Below are positions 55,905 to 64,000 of a stretch of 64,000 nucleotides of DNA, one piece after another. A program made the translations under genes and the position numbers. Source of the stretch: Xanthobacter dioxanivorans (lineage in GTDB: Bacteria; Pseudomonadota; Alphaproteobacteria; Rhizobiales; Xanthobacteraceae); contig NZ_CP063362.1 of NCBI RefSeq assembly GCF_016807805.1, positions 5,932,501 to 5,996,500 on the forward strand, in the 5' to 3' direction. The notes beneath the pieces were generated by a model, which was not told where the DNA came from, did not search any database, and saw only the letters and a list, made by a program, of their open reading frames with translations. How positions within the stretch are numbered: position 1 is the stretch's first letter; every line of letters starts with the position of its first letter.

Positions 55905-57347
55905 TTGCAGCGTAAGGGTGCTGATAAATTTTGTGTTCTGGAATGCCTGGAGCCCCTCCAGCCCGCCCTCGCTACCGAAGCCGCTCTCCTTCACACCGCC
56001 GAATGGCGTTTCGGGCAAGGAGACCGTCCAGTGGTTGAGGATCACGTTTCCGGCCTCTATCGCTTCAGCGACCGCATGAGCGCGGCGCACATCGTTTGTC
56101 ATCGCATAGGCGGCGAGGCCGAACGGCAGGCGGTTGGCGCTCAAAATTGCTTCGTCGAAGGTCTCGAACGGCCGGGCGATGGCGAGCGGGCCGAAGGGCT
56201 CCACATTCGCGGCCATGCAGTCGTCGCTGAAATCGGTGAGCAAGGTCGGCCGGTAGAAGAAGCCGGCATTGCAGCAACGCTCACCTCCGGCGGAAAGGCG
56301 GATTCCGCGGTGGCGCGCATCCGCCACGAACTCCTCCATAGCTTCCACGCGGCGCGCATTGGCGAGCGGCCCCATACCCGTTGCCGGATCGAAACCATCG
56401 CCCACCGTGATGGCCTTCGCCGTTTCCTCGAATGCGCGGGCGAAGCGCTCATAGATGCCGGCCTGCACGTAGAATCGGGTGGGCGAGGTACAGACCTGTC
56501 CGGCATTGCGGTACTTGGCGGTTGCGGCGGCTACGCCGACCTTCTCCGCGTCCACGTCGTCGAACACGATCACTGGTGCGTGGCCGCCAAGCTCCAGGGT
56601 CATGCGCTTCATGCTCTGCACCGCCTGACTGGCGAGCAGCTTGCCGATGGCGGTGGAACCGGTGAATGTGATGCCGCGAATCACCGGCGACGACAGGAGC
56701 TTGCCGGAGATCATGGCGGGATGGCCGAACACCATGCTGAGCACGCCCGCCGGCAGGCCCGCCTCCTCCAGCATGCCCGCGATGGCGAGCGCGGTGGCGG
56801 GGGTCTCCTCCGAGGGTTTGACGATGACCGAACAGCCCGCCGCCAGCGCCCCGCCGATCTTGCGCGACGGAGTGATGGCGGGTGCGTTCCAGGGGGAGAA
56901 GGCGGCAATGGGACCGACGGGCTCCCGCAGGCTCATCTGGCGCGAGCCCTCCGCCCGCGACGGGATGATCCGCCCGTAAGAGCGCTTGCCCTCTTCTGCA
57001 TACCACTCGAACATGCCGGCGGCCTGTTCCACCTCAAGACGCGCTTGAGCGAGGGGCTTGCCCAACTCGCTGGTGACGAGAAAGGCAAGGTACTCTCGCC
57101 GTTCGCGCATGAGGTCGGCGGTGCACTTCAGCACCTTGGCCCGATCCACTGCGGAAACCCGCCGCCAGACGGAAAAGCCCACGTCGGCAGCGGCCAGCGC
57201 CTCGTCCAGGTCGGCTTCGGTCGCGAGAGGCAAGTCCGCGAGGCGCGCACCCGTGGCCGGGTTCAGCACCGGCTCGGTCGTCCGCCCGCCTCCTTTGACT
57301 TGGCGGCCGGCGACAACGAGATGCAGTTCGGGATAGGCGAAAGCCAT
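55896..57347 (-). CDS. NAD(P)-dependent aldehyde dehydrogenase, succinate-semialdehyde type
   Basis: 483 residues. Motifs are PWNAPAITPSRKIGGALAAG, GSTAIGKLLASQ for the cofactor, the general base in LELGGHAPVIV and the catalytic cysteine in NAGQVCTSPTRF. C-terminal EAGNVILNHWTVSLPETPFG and KESGFGSEGGLEGLQ are typical of the SSADH/lactaldehyde group. It oxidises an aldehyde to the acid in the cytoplasm. It is 11 bp past a coupled small ORF, in an operon with a PrpD protein and a hydroxyacid dehydrogenase. The substrate is unknown. Confidence 0.9.
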   Translation of the reverse strand: MAFAYPELHLVVAGRQVKGGGRTTEPVLNPATGARLADLPLATEADLDEALAAADVGFSVWRRVSAVDRAKVLKCTADLMRERREYLAFLVTSELGKPLAQARLEVEQAAGMFEWYAEEGKRSYGRIIPSRAEGSRQMSLREPVGPIAAFSPWNAPAITPSRKIGGALAAGCSVIVKPSEETPATALAIAGMLEEAGLPAGVLSMVFGHPAMISGKLLSSPVIRGITFTGSTAIGKLLASQAVQSMKRMTLELGGHAPVIVFDDVDAEKVGVAAATAKYRNAGQVCTSPTRFYVQAGIYERFARAFEETAKAITVGDGFDPATGMGPLANARRVEAMEEFVADARHRGIRLSAGGERCCNAGFFYRPTLLTDFSDDCMAANVEPFGPLAIARPFETFDEAILSANRLPFGLAAYAMTNDVRRAHAVAEAIEAGNVILNHWTVSLPETPFGGVKESGFGSEGGLEGLQAFQNTKFISTLTLQGF

Positions 57348-57358
57348 GGCGAGACGTC

Positions 57359-57535
57359 CTAGTCACAGTCGAGGAAAGCCGCAGGCGGCAGAAGCACGTT
57401 GGCGATATCGGCACAGGCGGGGTGACGGAGCGCACGTACCCGCCGAGTGCAGACCACGAGCAGCAGGTAATGCACTTTGCGCCAGTGGAGGGAGGCGTGG
57501 CGCAGGGCCGGAACCTCATGGGCAGACGGGCTCAC
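57359..57535 (-). CDS. 58-residue small ORF coupled to PrpD gene, unknown function
   Basis: This open frame starts with a GTG that overlaps the MmgE/PrpD stop as GTGA, and ends 11 bp before the aldehyde dehydrogenase ATG, so it fills the whole gap. The product has a hydrophobic centre (VHYLLLVVCTRR), two or three cysteines and an LLPPAAFLDCD end. I recognise no family. The overlap and the tight fit argue for a real gene, but it could be a decayed C-terminal fragment of a larger one. No Shine-Dalgarno is needed if translation is coupled. Confidence 0.45.
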   Translation of the reverse strand: MSPSAHEVPALRHASLHWRKVHYLLLVVCTRRVRALRHPACADIANVLLPPAAFLDCD

Positions 57536-58935
57536 TGAACCGCGTCCGCTGGTAGCGCGGCCAGTTCCAAAAGAGAAGAGACATCCGCGCTCTCCTCCAC
57601 GGCAAGCAGTTCCGCAAGGAGGCGCTCCGCCGCCTCCGTCCCGAGCACGGGCGCGACGAGACTGCGGAACTTGCCGTGCAGCCCCGCATCATCGAAGGGC
57701 ACGAGGCGCGAGCCGAGCGCTTCTTTTGCCTCTCGCACGAAGGTACCGCCCAGCGCGCGCACCGTCACCCGGGCCGGACGGAAGTCGGGATAAAGCCTGT
57801 CAAGATCCGGATCGACCCGGACAGAGACCCTCGCGCCGATTGCGGCCAGCGCCGGGCTCTGCCGCACCTGCGGCGTGAAATCGGACAAGGTGATAGCACC
57901 GCGGGCGAGGCCCAGCGCCATGATGAAGGGAAAGGAGAGCTGGGCGCTGGCGAAATCGCTCCAGCCGGTATCGCCGTGCTTGGCGGCGATGGCGTAGGTC
58001 TCGACCTCAATGGCCTCCACTATATCCGCATTCAAGCCGTGCTCGGCGACGAGGCCCATCAGTGCCTCCACGGCCGGCTGGATATGACGGCAGCAGGCGT
58101 AGGGCTTGATGTAGCAGTCGGTGATACCGAATGGCGCGGCGGGAGGAAGCGTGAGCCGCGGCGCCCGCGCGTCGCGACCGAAGGCGAAGGCCTGGAAAAA
58201 GCCGTCCGCTGCCTCGAGCACATCCGGTGGCCCGCCAACGCCCCCGGCCGCGAGCAGTGTCGCGATCAGCCCCTCGCGGGCGGCGTGGCCAGCGTGCAGG
58301 CGCTTCACGTCCCCACCCCCGCCGAGAAAGGCAAACAGGCCGCCGGCGCCGCTGGCGGCGAGACCGAGGGCGTGGCCGAGACCAGCCTCGTCCAGGCCTG
58401 CGAGGCGGCCGACAGCCATCGCGGCTCCCAGCGGCCCTACACAGCCGGTCGGGTGGAAGCCGCGCTGCCGGAGGTCCGGATGGCAGGTCCGGGCCACCGC
58501 CGTCACCGTCTCGTAGCCAGCCACCAGCGCTTCCAGCAGGCGCACGCCGGATACTTGCCGGCCATGGGCCTGGACGAGCAACGCAGGCACCACGGCAACG
58601 CCAGGATGCACTGAGCCCTGGCGATAGCCGTCATCAAGTTCGATGCCATGGGCACCCGTGCCGCCCAGATGAGCCGCGTCAAGTGCATCTACCCGACGCG
58701 TTCGGCCGGGGACGGGAACAGCACCAGCCGGCCTCACCGCAGCCAGCACGCCGTCGAGCCGTGCCGCCACGTCGCCGGCGCAGCCCGCCACCATGACGCC
58801 GACGGTATCGAGCAGGTGCCGGCACGCTGCGTGTCTCACCTCGTCGTCGAGGTCGTGCCACGACAGGCCGGCGACAAAGGAGAGAAGGGCGCGCGTCTCA
58901 CCAGTGGGAGGCATCGTGGGGGCAGCATCCACCAT
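57532..58935 (-). CDS. MmgE/PrpD family protein
   Basis: 467 residues, a full-length MmgE/PrpD protein. The all-helical N-terminal domain has the conserved GTGAHGIELDDGY and HPGVAVVPALL blocks, the latter following RQGSV. The second domain has ITDCYIKPYACCRHIQPAVE, a family hallmark near the active site. Known members are 2-methylcitrate dehydratase and cis-aconitate decarboxylase, so dehydration, hydration or decarboxylation of a tricarboxylate-like acid is possible. It starts 8 bp after the hydroxyacid dehydrogenase stop. No other methylcitrate-cycle gene is present, so the substrate is open. Confidence 0.88.
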   Translation of the reverse strand: MVDAAPTMPPTGETRALLSFVAGLSWHDLDDEVRHAACRHLLDTVGVMVAGCAGDVAARLDGVLAAVRPAGAVPVPGRTRRVDALDAAHLGGTGAHGIELDDGYRQGSVHPGVAVVPALLVQAHGRQVSGVRLLEALVAGYETVTAVARTCHPDLRQRGFHPTGCVGPLGAAMAVGRLAGLDEAGLGHALGLAASGAGGLFAFLGGGGDVKRLHAGHAAREGLIATLLAAGGVGGPPDVLEAADGFFQAFAFGRDARAPRLTLPPAAPFGITDCYIKPYACCRHIQPAVEALMGLVAEHGLNADIVEAIEVETYAIAAKHGDTGWSDFASAQLSFPFIMALGLARGAITLSDFTPQVRQSPALAAIGARVSVRVDPDLDRLYPDFRPARVTVRALGGTFVREAKEALGSRLVPFDDAGLHGKFRSLVAPVLGTEAAERLLAELLAVEESADVSSLLELAALPADAVQ

Positions 58936-58943
58936 GGCGCGGT

Positions 58944-59834
58944 TCAGACCTTGGTGGCTTCGATGAGACGGATCATGGCGGGATAGTAGGCACGCCCGTA
59001 CCCGGCCTTGCTGGTGGCCTCCAGCATCTCCCGGGTGTGCTTCGCCGCCTGTGCATCGATACTTCCCTCGCTCGCCAGCTCGAGGGCCAGCTTTATGTCC
59101 TTGATGGCGTAGTCGGTCGGGAATGTCTGCTCTGGGAACGTATCAGGTACCAGCGATTTGAGGCCCGGCGTACGCAGGGCGAAGCTGTCGGCGGAGCCCT
59201 TGGACATCACGTCGAACAACAGCGCGCCATCGACCCCGGCGGCGCGGCCTATGGCGAGGGCCTCGGCCAGCGCGTTGACGGTCATGAAGACCACCATATT
59301 GTTGAGAACCTTCACCACTTGACCGCTGCCGATACCGCCGCAATGGGTGATGTCCGTGCCCATGGTGGCGAGGAACGGGCGCACCGCCCCGAATACCTCC
59401 GGCGTGCCGCCGACCATGATGGAGAGCGTGCCGTCCTTCGCCGCCTGCCGCATACGGGCGACGGGAGCATCCACGAAAGTAATGCCATGGGCTGCCATGC
59501 GCTCGGCGAGCTCGCGGGTCAGCTTCACCGGGCTGGTGCTCATGTCTACCACGGTGTGCACCCGGCCCTTGGCGGCGACGATGCCGCCGAGGCCGAAACA
59601 CACCTCCTCCACCTGCGCGCCGCTGGGCAGGGAAAGAAAAATCACGTCCGCCGCCCGCGCCACGCCAGCGATGGTGTCGGCCGGTTTGAGACCGATGGCA
59701 GTCAAGCGCTCCATCGGTTCGCGCTTCAAATCAGTGCCGGTGACGGGCAGTGGGCTCTTGCGGACGAGGTTGGCGCACATGGGCTCACCCATGACGCCGA
59801 GGCCGATGAAGCCGAGGCTCCCGATCGCCTTCAT
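58944..59834 (-). CDS. NAD(P)-dependent 3-hydroxyisobutyrate dehydrogenase family protein
   Basis: 296 residues, ATG with an AGGAG site. Rossmann loop GFIGLGVMGEPMCANLV, substrate motif VDAPVARMRQAA, and catalytic lysine in GSGQVVKVLNNMVVF. The second motif normally reads APVSGG; here it is APVARM, so the substrate pocket is altered. It resembles the paralogue at the other end of the window in fold only. As first gene of the minus-strand operon it has a palindromic operator candidate about 105 bp upstream. It probably oxidises or reduces a beta-hydroxy acid. Confidence 0.88.
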   Translation of the reverse strand: MKAIGSLGFIGLGVMGEPMCANLVRKSPLPVTGTDLKREPMERLTAIGLKPADTIAGVARAADVIFLSLPSGAQVEEVCFGLGGIVAAKGRVHTVVDMSTSPVKLTRELAERMAAHGITFVDAPVARMRQAAKDGTLSIMVGGTPEVFGAVRPFLATMGTDITHCGGIGSGQVVKVLNNMVVFMTVNALAEALAIGRAAGVDGALLFDVMSKGSADSFALRTPGLKSLVPDTFPEQTFPTDYAIKDIKLALELASEGSIDAQAAKHTREMLEATSKAGYGRAYYPAMIRLIEATKV

Positions 59835-60244
59835 ATCACGTACTCCTTGGCAAATTATTGGGACCCTGGCGATCGATCAATGCGGCGAAATCCACGGGCC
59901 ACGCCTCCGAGAGGCCGCCACTCGAGCAAACCACCTTATTCAACATTATTGTTGAACATTAGCTAGACCGCCGACCAATACTGAGTTCTGCTGAATGCTC
60001 GGGCCAAAAAGCCACGAACCGCCATCCCGTCGATCTAAAAGCGCTTCATCAACGCCCTGTCGGGAAACACCCCGAAATTCAACGACGCCCGCGCCGTGGC
60101 GCTCTGGCCCCGCTCCGAGGTTCGAAGAATGGCGATGCCCGGTCTTCGTCCCGCATCCCGATGCATCATCCTTCTTGTTCCATCGGGAGTACGTTCCCAT
60201 GGATGGAACAAGAGAGCCCAAGCTCGGCACCGGGAGATAGTCCG
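59835..60244. other. 410-bp intergenic region with an operator palindrome
   Basis: No recognisable gene in any frame. It lies between the binding-protein gene and the hydroxyacid dehydrogenase gene, both on the minus strand, and contains the palindrome at 59939-59956 and AT-rich flanks that could be the operon promoter. Confidence 0.55.
59939..59956. promoter_or_regulatory. palindromic operator candidate upstream of the second catabolic operon
   Basis: TTCAACA and TGTTGAA form perfect arms around TTAT. The site is 105 bp upstream of the hydroxyacid dehydrogenase start, in the only AT-rich part of the region. Its size fits a GntR, TetR or MarR-type dimer; no such regulator gene is visible in the window. 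Confidence 0.6.
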
Positions 60245-61465
60245 TCAATTCTGGGTATGCTGGACCAGCGGGCACTCGCTTTCGGACAGCGGTCTGAAGG
60301 CATCCGTGCCGGGAATCTTCTCGACCACCTTGTAGTAATCGTAAGGCCCCTTGGATTCGGCCGGCGACTTCACCCGCATGAGATACATGTCATGCAAAAC
60401 GCGACCATCGGGCCGAATTTCCACATTGGCATTGTATGCGTCGTTGACTGGCGTCTGCCGCATCTTGCGGGCCACCACGCGTGGATCGACGGATCCGCTC
60501 GCCTTCACTGCATTCAGATAGTGCTTCACGCCGCTATAGACGCCTGCATGAATCATGGTGGGCATCCGTCCGCTCATTTGCGCACCAAACCGCGACGAGA
60601 ACTTGCGGGTCTCATCCGTCAGGTCCCAATAGAATGACGTCGTCAGCAGGAGGCCCTTGGCATTTTCCAGACCCATCGCATGCACATCAGACAGGAAGAT
60701 AAGAAGGCCAGCAAAATTTTGCCCCCCAACAAGGAGGCCGAACTCCTGGCCCTGCTTCACGGCATTGACGGTATCCGCGCCTGCATTTGCAAGGCCGATG
60801 ATCTTTGCCCGTGAGGCTTGCGCCTGCAGAAGGAACGAGGAAAAGTCCTGCGTTCCCGTCGGATGCTTGACCGAGCCAACCACCTTGCCTCCAGCCTTCT
60901 CGATGAACTTGGTCGCCTCCTTCTGAAGGGCATGGCCGAAGACGTAGTCAGCAGTGATAAAGAACCATGTATCACCTCCCTGTTTTACGACAGCGTTTGC
61001 CGTTCCGTTTGCCAGCGCGTAGGTGTCGTAGGTAAATTGGAAGGTTGTCAGGCCACAACCCTTTCCGGTGAGCTCGGTCGACGCAACACCGGACGCTATG
61101 AAGATCGTGTCATTGGCTTTGGTCACTTCGTTGATCGCAAGGCCCGCTGCGGACGAGGCTCCATCGGCGATGACATTGAACCCGTCCACCGCGATGCCCT
61201 TGCGGGCTGCTGCCGCGGCAATGTCGGGCTTGTTCTGATGATCGATGCCAACCACTTCGATCTTGCGGCCGTTGATCTCTCCTCCGAACTCCTCAACGGC
61301 GAGACGAGCCGCGACAACGGAGCCTAGCCCTCCGACTTCAGAGTAGATGCCGCTCTGATCGTTCAGCACAGCAATGCGAATTGGCTTTGTATCTTGCTCT
61401 GCCGCCCTAAGTGGTGATGCCATGAACAGAGCTGATATGGCGACAACGCAATGCATCTTACGCAT
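60245..61465 (-). CDS. branched-chain amino-acid-type ABC substrate-binding protein
   Basis: 406 residues with a strong CCGGAGGAAAG site. A signal peptide of about 22 residues (MHCVVAISALFMASPLRA) precedes a LivJ/peripla_BP_6 fold: IRIAVLNDQSGIYSEVGG, GIDHQNKPDIAAAAARKGIA and DTWFFITADYVFGHALQKEA. No permease or ATPase genes are next to it, so it is an orphan binder or its partners are elsewhere. Members of this branch often bind aromatic acids or other carboxylates. Ligand identity cannot be read here. Confidence 0.9.
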   Translation of the reverse strand: MRKMHCVVAISALFMASPLRAAEQDTKPIRIAVLNDQSGIYSEVGGLGSVVAARLAVEEFGGEINGRKIEVVGIDHQNKPDIAAAAARKGIAVDGFNVIADGASSAAGLAINEVTKANDTIFIASGVASTELTGKGCGLTTFQFTYDTYALANGTANAVVKQGGDTWFFITADYVFGHALQKEATKFIEKAGGKVVGSVKHPTGTQDFSSFLLQAQASRAKIIGLANAGADTVNAVKQGQEFGLLVGGQNFAGLLIFLSDVHAMGLENAKGLLLTTSFYWDLTDETRKFSSRFGAQMSGRMPTMIHAGVYSGVKHYLNAVKASGSVDPRVVARKMRQTPVNDAYNANVEIRPDGRVLHDMYLMRVKSPAESKGPYDYYKVVEKIPGTDAFRPLSESECPLVQHTQN

Positions 61466-61571
61466 TCTTTCCTCCGGAGTTTATGATTTTGTACAGGACA
61501 TATCTCAATGCAACGCTAGACCAAAGTTATGATTACATGAGTTTGAAAGGCGCGTGAATGCGCGGCATTTG

Positions 61572-62740
61572 CTATTCGGCAGCCACTGCCTGTTGCGCCC
61601 GCTGGTCGAAGCGGCGGTCGAAGACATGCTCCGCGATACGGTTTTTCAGGATCTCGACCGAGCCGCCGGCAATCATCCAGCCACGGGTGCGGCGCATGCA
61701 GTATTCGGCCAAAGCCTCCTGGCTGTAACCGATTCCGCCCATGATCTGCACCGCCTCGTTCGCCACATCGAAGCCGGCAAGATTGCAGGCTGCCTTGGCG
61801 ATGGCGGTCTCGTATGGGTCCGGAAGGCCATCCTCTCCTGCATTGGTAGCGGCGCGATAAAGCAGAAGTTGTGCACTCTCGAGCTTCAACGCCATGTCCG
61901 CGAACTTCCACTGGAGCCCCTGGAATTCACACAGGGCGCGACCGAACTGGCGCCGCGTCATCGCATGGTCACGGGCGAGGTTGAAGGCGTAGCGACCAAG
62001 GGCGAGGGCACGAGAGGAATTGCCGAGGCGCTCCACATTGAAGCCAGAGATTTGCTTCTTGAACCCACCGGGGCCGAGCAGCAGATTGGCTTTGGGGACG
62101 CGGCAGTCCTCGAGATAGAGCTGACACCACTCCTCCCCGCTCATGAAGGGCGAGGGCTGGCCGATGGAGAAGCCCGGCATGCCGCGCTCCAGGAGAACCG
62201 AGCCAATGCCCTTCACGCCGGGCCCGAAGCGCACATACACGAGGAACAGGTCGGCATCGGGGCTGTGAGTGGAGAACACCTTCGTGCCGTTGACGATATA
62301 GCTGTCGCCATCCTCGCGCGCCGTGGTGCGCAACTCAGTCAGGGCGGAGCCGGCGTCTGGCTCCGTCATGCCGAGGCTGATGACCTTGCGCCCCTCCAAG
62401 AGATCGGGCATGAAGCGGCGCTTCTGCTCAGCGCTGGCATATTCTGCGAAGGTGCGGATCGGGCCGAAATTTCCAGCCTGCACCACGTCGGCGCTGCGCG
62501 GGCATACGGCTGCGATCTGCTCAATGGCGATGACCGCGTCCATGAGGGTACCCCCTGGCCGCCGTCCCCCTGCGGAATGGTGATACCGAGCAAGCCCAGT
62601 CCAGCCAGTTCCCGAGCCACATCCAAGGGAAAGCGCGGGTCATGGGCACGCTTGAGAGCCCCCTCACGCAGGTTGTTTTCCGCGAACCGCCGCACAGAAT
62701 CGGCAAACAACTGCTGCTCTTCGGTCATTGCGAATTTCAT
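61572..62740 (-). pseudogene. acyl-CoA dehydrogenase with one single-base frameshift
   Basis: The N-terminal part (MKFAMTEEQQLFADSVRRFA) and the main part (from LMDAVIAIEQIAAVCPRSAD) are in different frames. The break is at about 62552, where the expected run of six Gs reads five; with one G added the protein continues GDGGQGGTLMDAV. The rest is complete, with SLGMTEPDAGSAL, RRQFGRALCEFQGLQWKFAD and QIMGGIGYSQE. The restored enzyme has about 390 residues and would oxidise an acyl-CoA in the cytoplasm using FAD. The only defect is one base, so an error in the sequence is quite possible. Confidence 0.85.
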
Positions 62741-63231
62741 CTAGGTGTATCCAATGTCTCAATCTGTCCAGGAACATTCCGCGGAGGGTTTGCCGCACCA
62801 ACAACGCACGACGGATCGATCACGCAACATTCCCGTTGCCGCCAACGTTGCCGGGGGCGTTCCGGCGGGGATGCCGGGTCGCCAGCGCGGAATGGAGTCG
62901 GTGCACTGATAAGCTTGGAACGGCGCGAAAGCACTCCACCGTTGCGGCTTAGCTCAATCCTCCCTGCGACCCGCTCCGGATCAGCGTGTTGCTGGGGCTC
63001 GCCGGGCTGCGTCACGGGGAAGGTTGCCCCGCAGTGAAAGGACTTAACACTTCAAAGATATCATAGAAGCATGACTTTTTATCATGTTTGCAGCAGAGCT
63101 TTCCAAATCGGTAGAGCTGCGGCTGAGGTCCATCACCGGAGGGCAATTGCGTCTATCGCCCGCTCAGGCAGGTCTCCGGGTTGAACAAAACTTTTCGCGA
63201 GTGCGCCGGCCAGCCCTCTTTGGAGCGGACA
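62741..63231. other. 490-bp region without recognisable gene
   Basis: No frame shows family features. It should hold the promoter for the acyl-CoA dehydrogenase. A weak inverted repeat, CATGA with TCATG across seven bases, lies at 63070-63086 in an AT-rich part. Confidence 0.5.
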
Positions 63232-64000
63232 TCAGCGATCCTTGCCGGCCTCCTTGACCAGCCAGTTGCGGAAATTGCGCAGGCGACGGCGGTTGCCCAT
63301 GGCCTCCGGGATCACGAAATAATAGGCGAGGTCTCGCTTGACCGAGTGGGGATAGGGGCAAACAAGGCTGCGGTTGTCGAGTTCCGTCTTCAGCATGGTT
63401 GGCTGGCCCATGGCAATGCCGAGCCCGTCCACGGCCGCCTGATAGGTGAGCAGCGAACTCGGGAAGATCGTCGGCTGCTCCTCCTTCGGAATGACGAGGC
63501 CGAGGGAGGCGAACCAATGATCCCAGTCGCGGCGGCGATAATGGGAATGCAGGACCGGATACCGCAGGAGATCCAGCGGTCTCTCGATGGGCGGCCCGGT
63601 TTCCAGGAGCTTCGGGCTGCACACGGGCTCGAATGAATCTCCGAACAGGAGCGTTACTTGCGTACCTGGCCAGTCACCGTTGCCCAATTGGATGGCGGCA
63701 TCCACCCGGTGGCGGGTGAAGTCCACCGGAACCACGCTGGAATTGATTCGGATCTGCACCTCGGGATGGAGCGCCTGGAACTCTGGGAGGCGGCGCATCA
63801 GCCACTTGGCCATGAAGGTCTGGTAAACTTGGAGACGCAGCGGTTCGCGCTCGGAGGTTTGGGTGAGTCGGTCGGTGGCGTCCACGATGGCCTGGAAAGC
63901 AGGTCCCACCTCGGCCAGATACTGCACCCCGTCCGGAGTGAGCCTCAAACCCGGGCGCTCGCGCAAAAAAAGGCGCAACCCCAGAAAATGCTCCAAGACA
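63232..64000 (-). CDS. LysR family transcriptional regulator (5' end outside window)
   Basis: About 256 residues are visible and the frame runs off the right edge. The visible start, LEHFLGLRLFLRERPGLRLT, is the end of the LysR winged helix. The effector domain follows: LRLQVYQTFMAKWLMRRLPE, DAAIQLGNGDWPG and LTYQAAVDGLGIAMGQPTML. This layout is GcvA-like. It is transcribed in the same direction as the acyl-CoA dehydrogenase rather than divergently, so its target is not certain. The catabolic cluster downstream is the nearest candidate. Confidence 0.9.
   Translation of the reverse strand, partial: VLEHFLGLRLFLRERPGLRLTPDGVQYLAEVGPAFQAIVDATDRLTQTSEREPLRLQVYQTFMAKWLMRRLPEFQALHPEVQIRINSSVVPVDFTRHRVDAAIQLGNGDWPGTQVTLLFGDSFEPVCSPKLLETGPPIERPLDLLRYPVLHSHYRRRDWDHWFASLGLVIPKEEQPTIFPSSLLTYQAAVDGLGIAMGQPTMLKTELDNRSLVCPYPHSVKRDLAYYFVIPEAMGNRRRLRNFRNWLVKEAGKDR

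Noticed and set aside
63070..63086. CATGA-N7-TCATG inverted repeat upstream of the acyl-CoA dehydrogenase as a LysR operator
   Set aside because: Five-base arms in AT-rich DNA are weak evidence, and the site is over 300 bp from the gene start; left as a note only.

Overview
The window is a GC-rich, densely coded stretch of bacterial chromosome or large replicon. Gene content points to an alphaproteobacterium, probably Hyphomicrobiales (Rhizobiales). The clues are a moxR/DUF58/DUF4381/bat operon, a MotA-like/OmpA-like pair, IS66 elements, a serine recombinase preceded by a small acidic protein, and many catabolic dehydrogenases. I cannot fix the genus from sequence alone.

Region 1 (1-10973, + strand) is one tightly packed catabolic and uptake operon. 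It starts with the 3' end of a maleylacetate reductase. An amidohydrolase, a 3-hydroxyisobutyrate-dehydrogenase-like enzyme, hydroxyquinol 1,2-dioxygenase and a GlcD-type flavin oxidase follow. Next come a complete ribose-type ABC importer (ATPase, two permeases, binding protein), a VOC protein, a YCII protein and an NADPH/FMN reductase. Dioxygenase plus maleylacetate reductase give the hydroxyquinol to 3-oxoadipate branch. The substrate is not identified.

Region 2 (11031-19954, - strand) holds moxR, DUF58, DUF4381, batA, a batB/TPR fusion and batD, almost all with overlapping start and stop codons, followed by a soluble PAS hybrid histidine kinase. Region 3 (20233-29304) has a DUF938 methyltransferase, a MotA-like/OmpA-like envelope pair, an LLM flavin enzyme, an acyl-CoA ligase, an SDR, an old-yellow-enzyme reductase, OsmC and a small exported protein.

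Region 4 (29428-42400) is a patchwork of intact and broken genes. Lrp, DsrE, an ArsR-rhodanese fusion, a periplasmic rhodanese and a Cu+ ATPase with a new 39-residue membrane peptide are intact. Alanine racemase, D-amino acid dehydrogenase, a GGDEF protein, two MFS transporters, a dihydrolipoamide dehydrogenase, a multicopper oxidase, an EamA transporter and a histidine kinase are frameshifted or truncated. The inferred frameshifts are single-base losses, nearly always of one G from a short G run.

Region 5 (42390-52082) is a mobile-element graveyard. It has two near-identical IS66 copies with verifiable 8-bp target duplications, one of them internally deleted. It also has a third, broken IS66 of a different type, IS5 and IS110 remnants, a serine recombinase relic and a HigBA/RelE-type toxin-antitoxin pair.

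Region 6 (52281-64000, - strand) is a second catabolic cluster: DUF3237, SMP-30 lactonase, an NTF2-fused flavin monooxygenase, aldehyde dehydrogenase, MmgE/PrpD, a 3-hydroxyisobutyrate-type dehydrogenase, an orphan amino-acid-type binding protein, a frameshifted acyl-CoA dehydrogenase and a LysR regulator cut by the window end. Two strong palindromes and a 58-codon coupled small ORF lie in this cluster.
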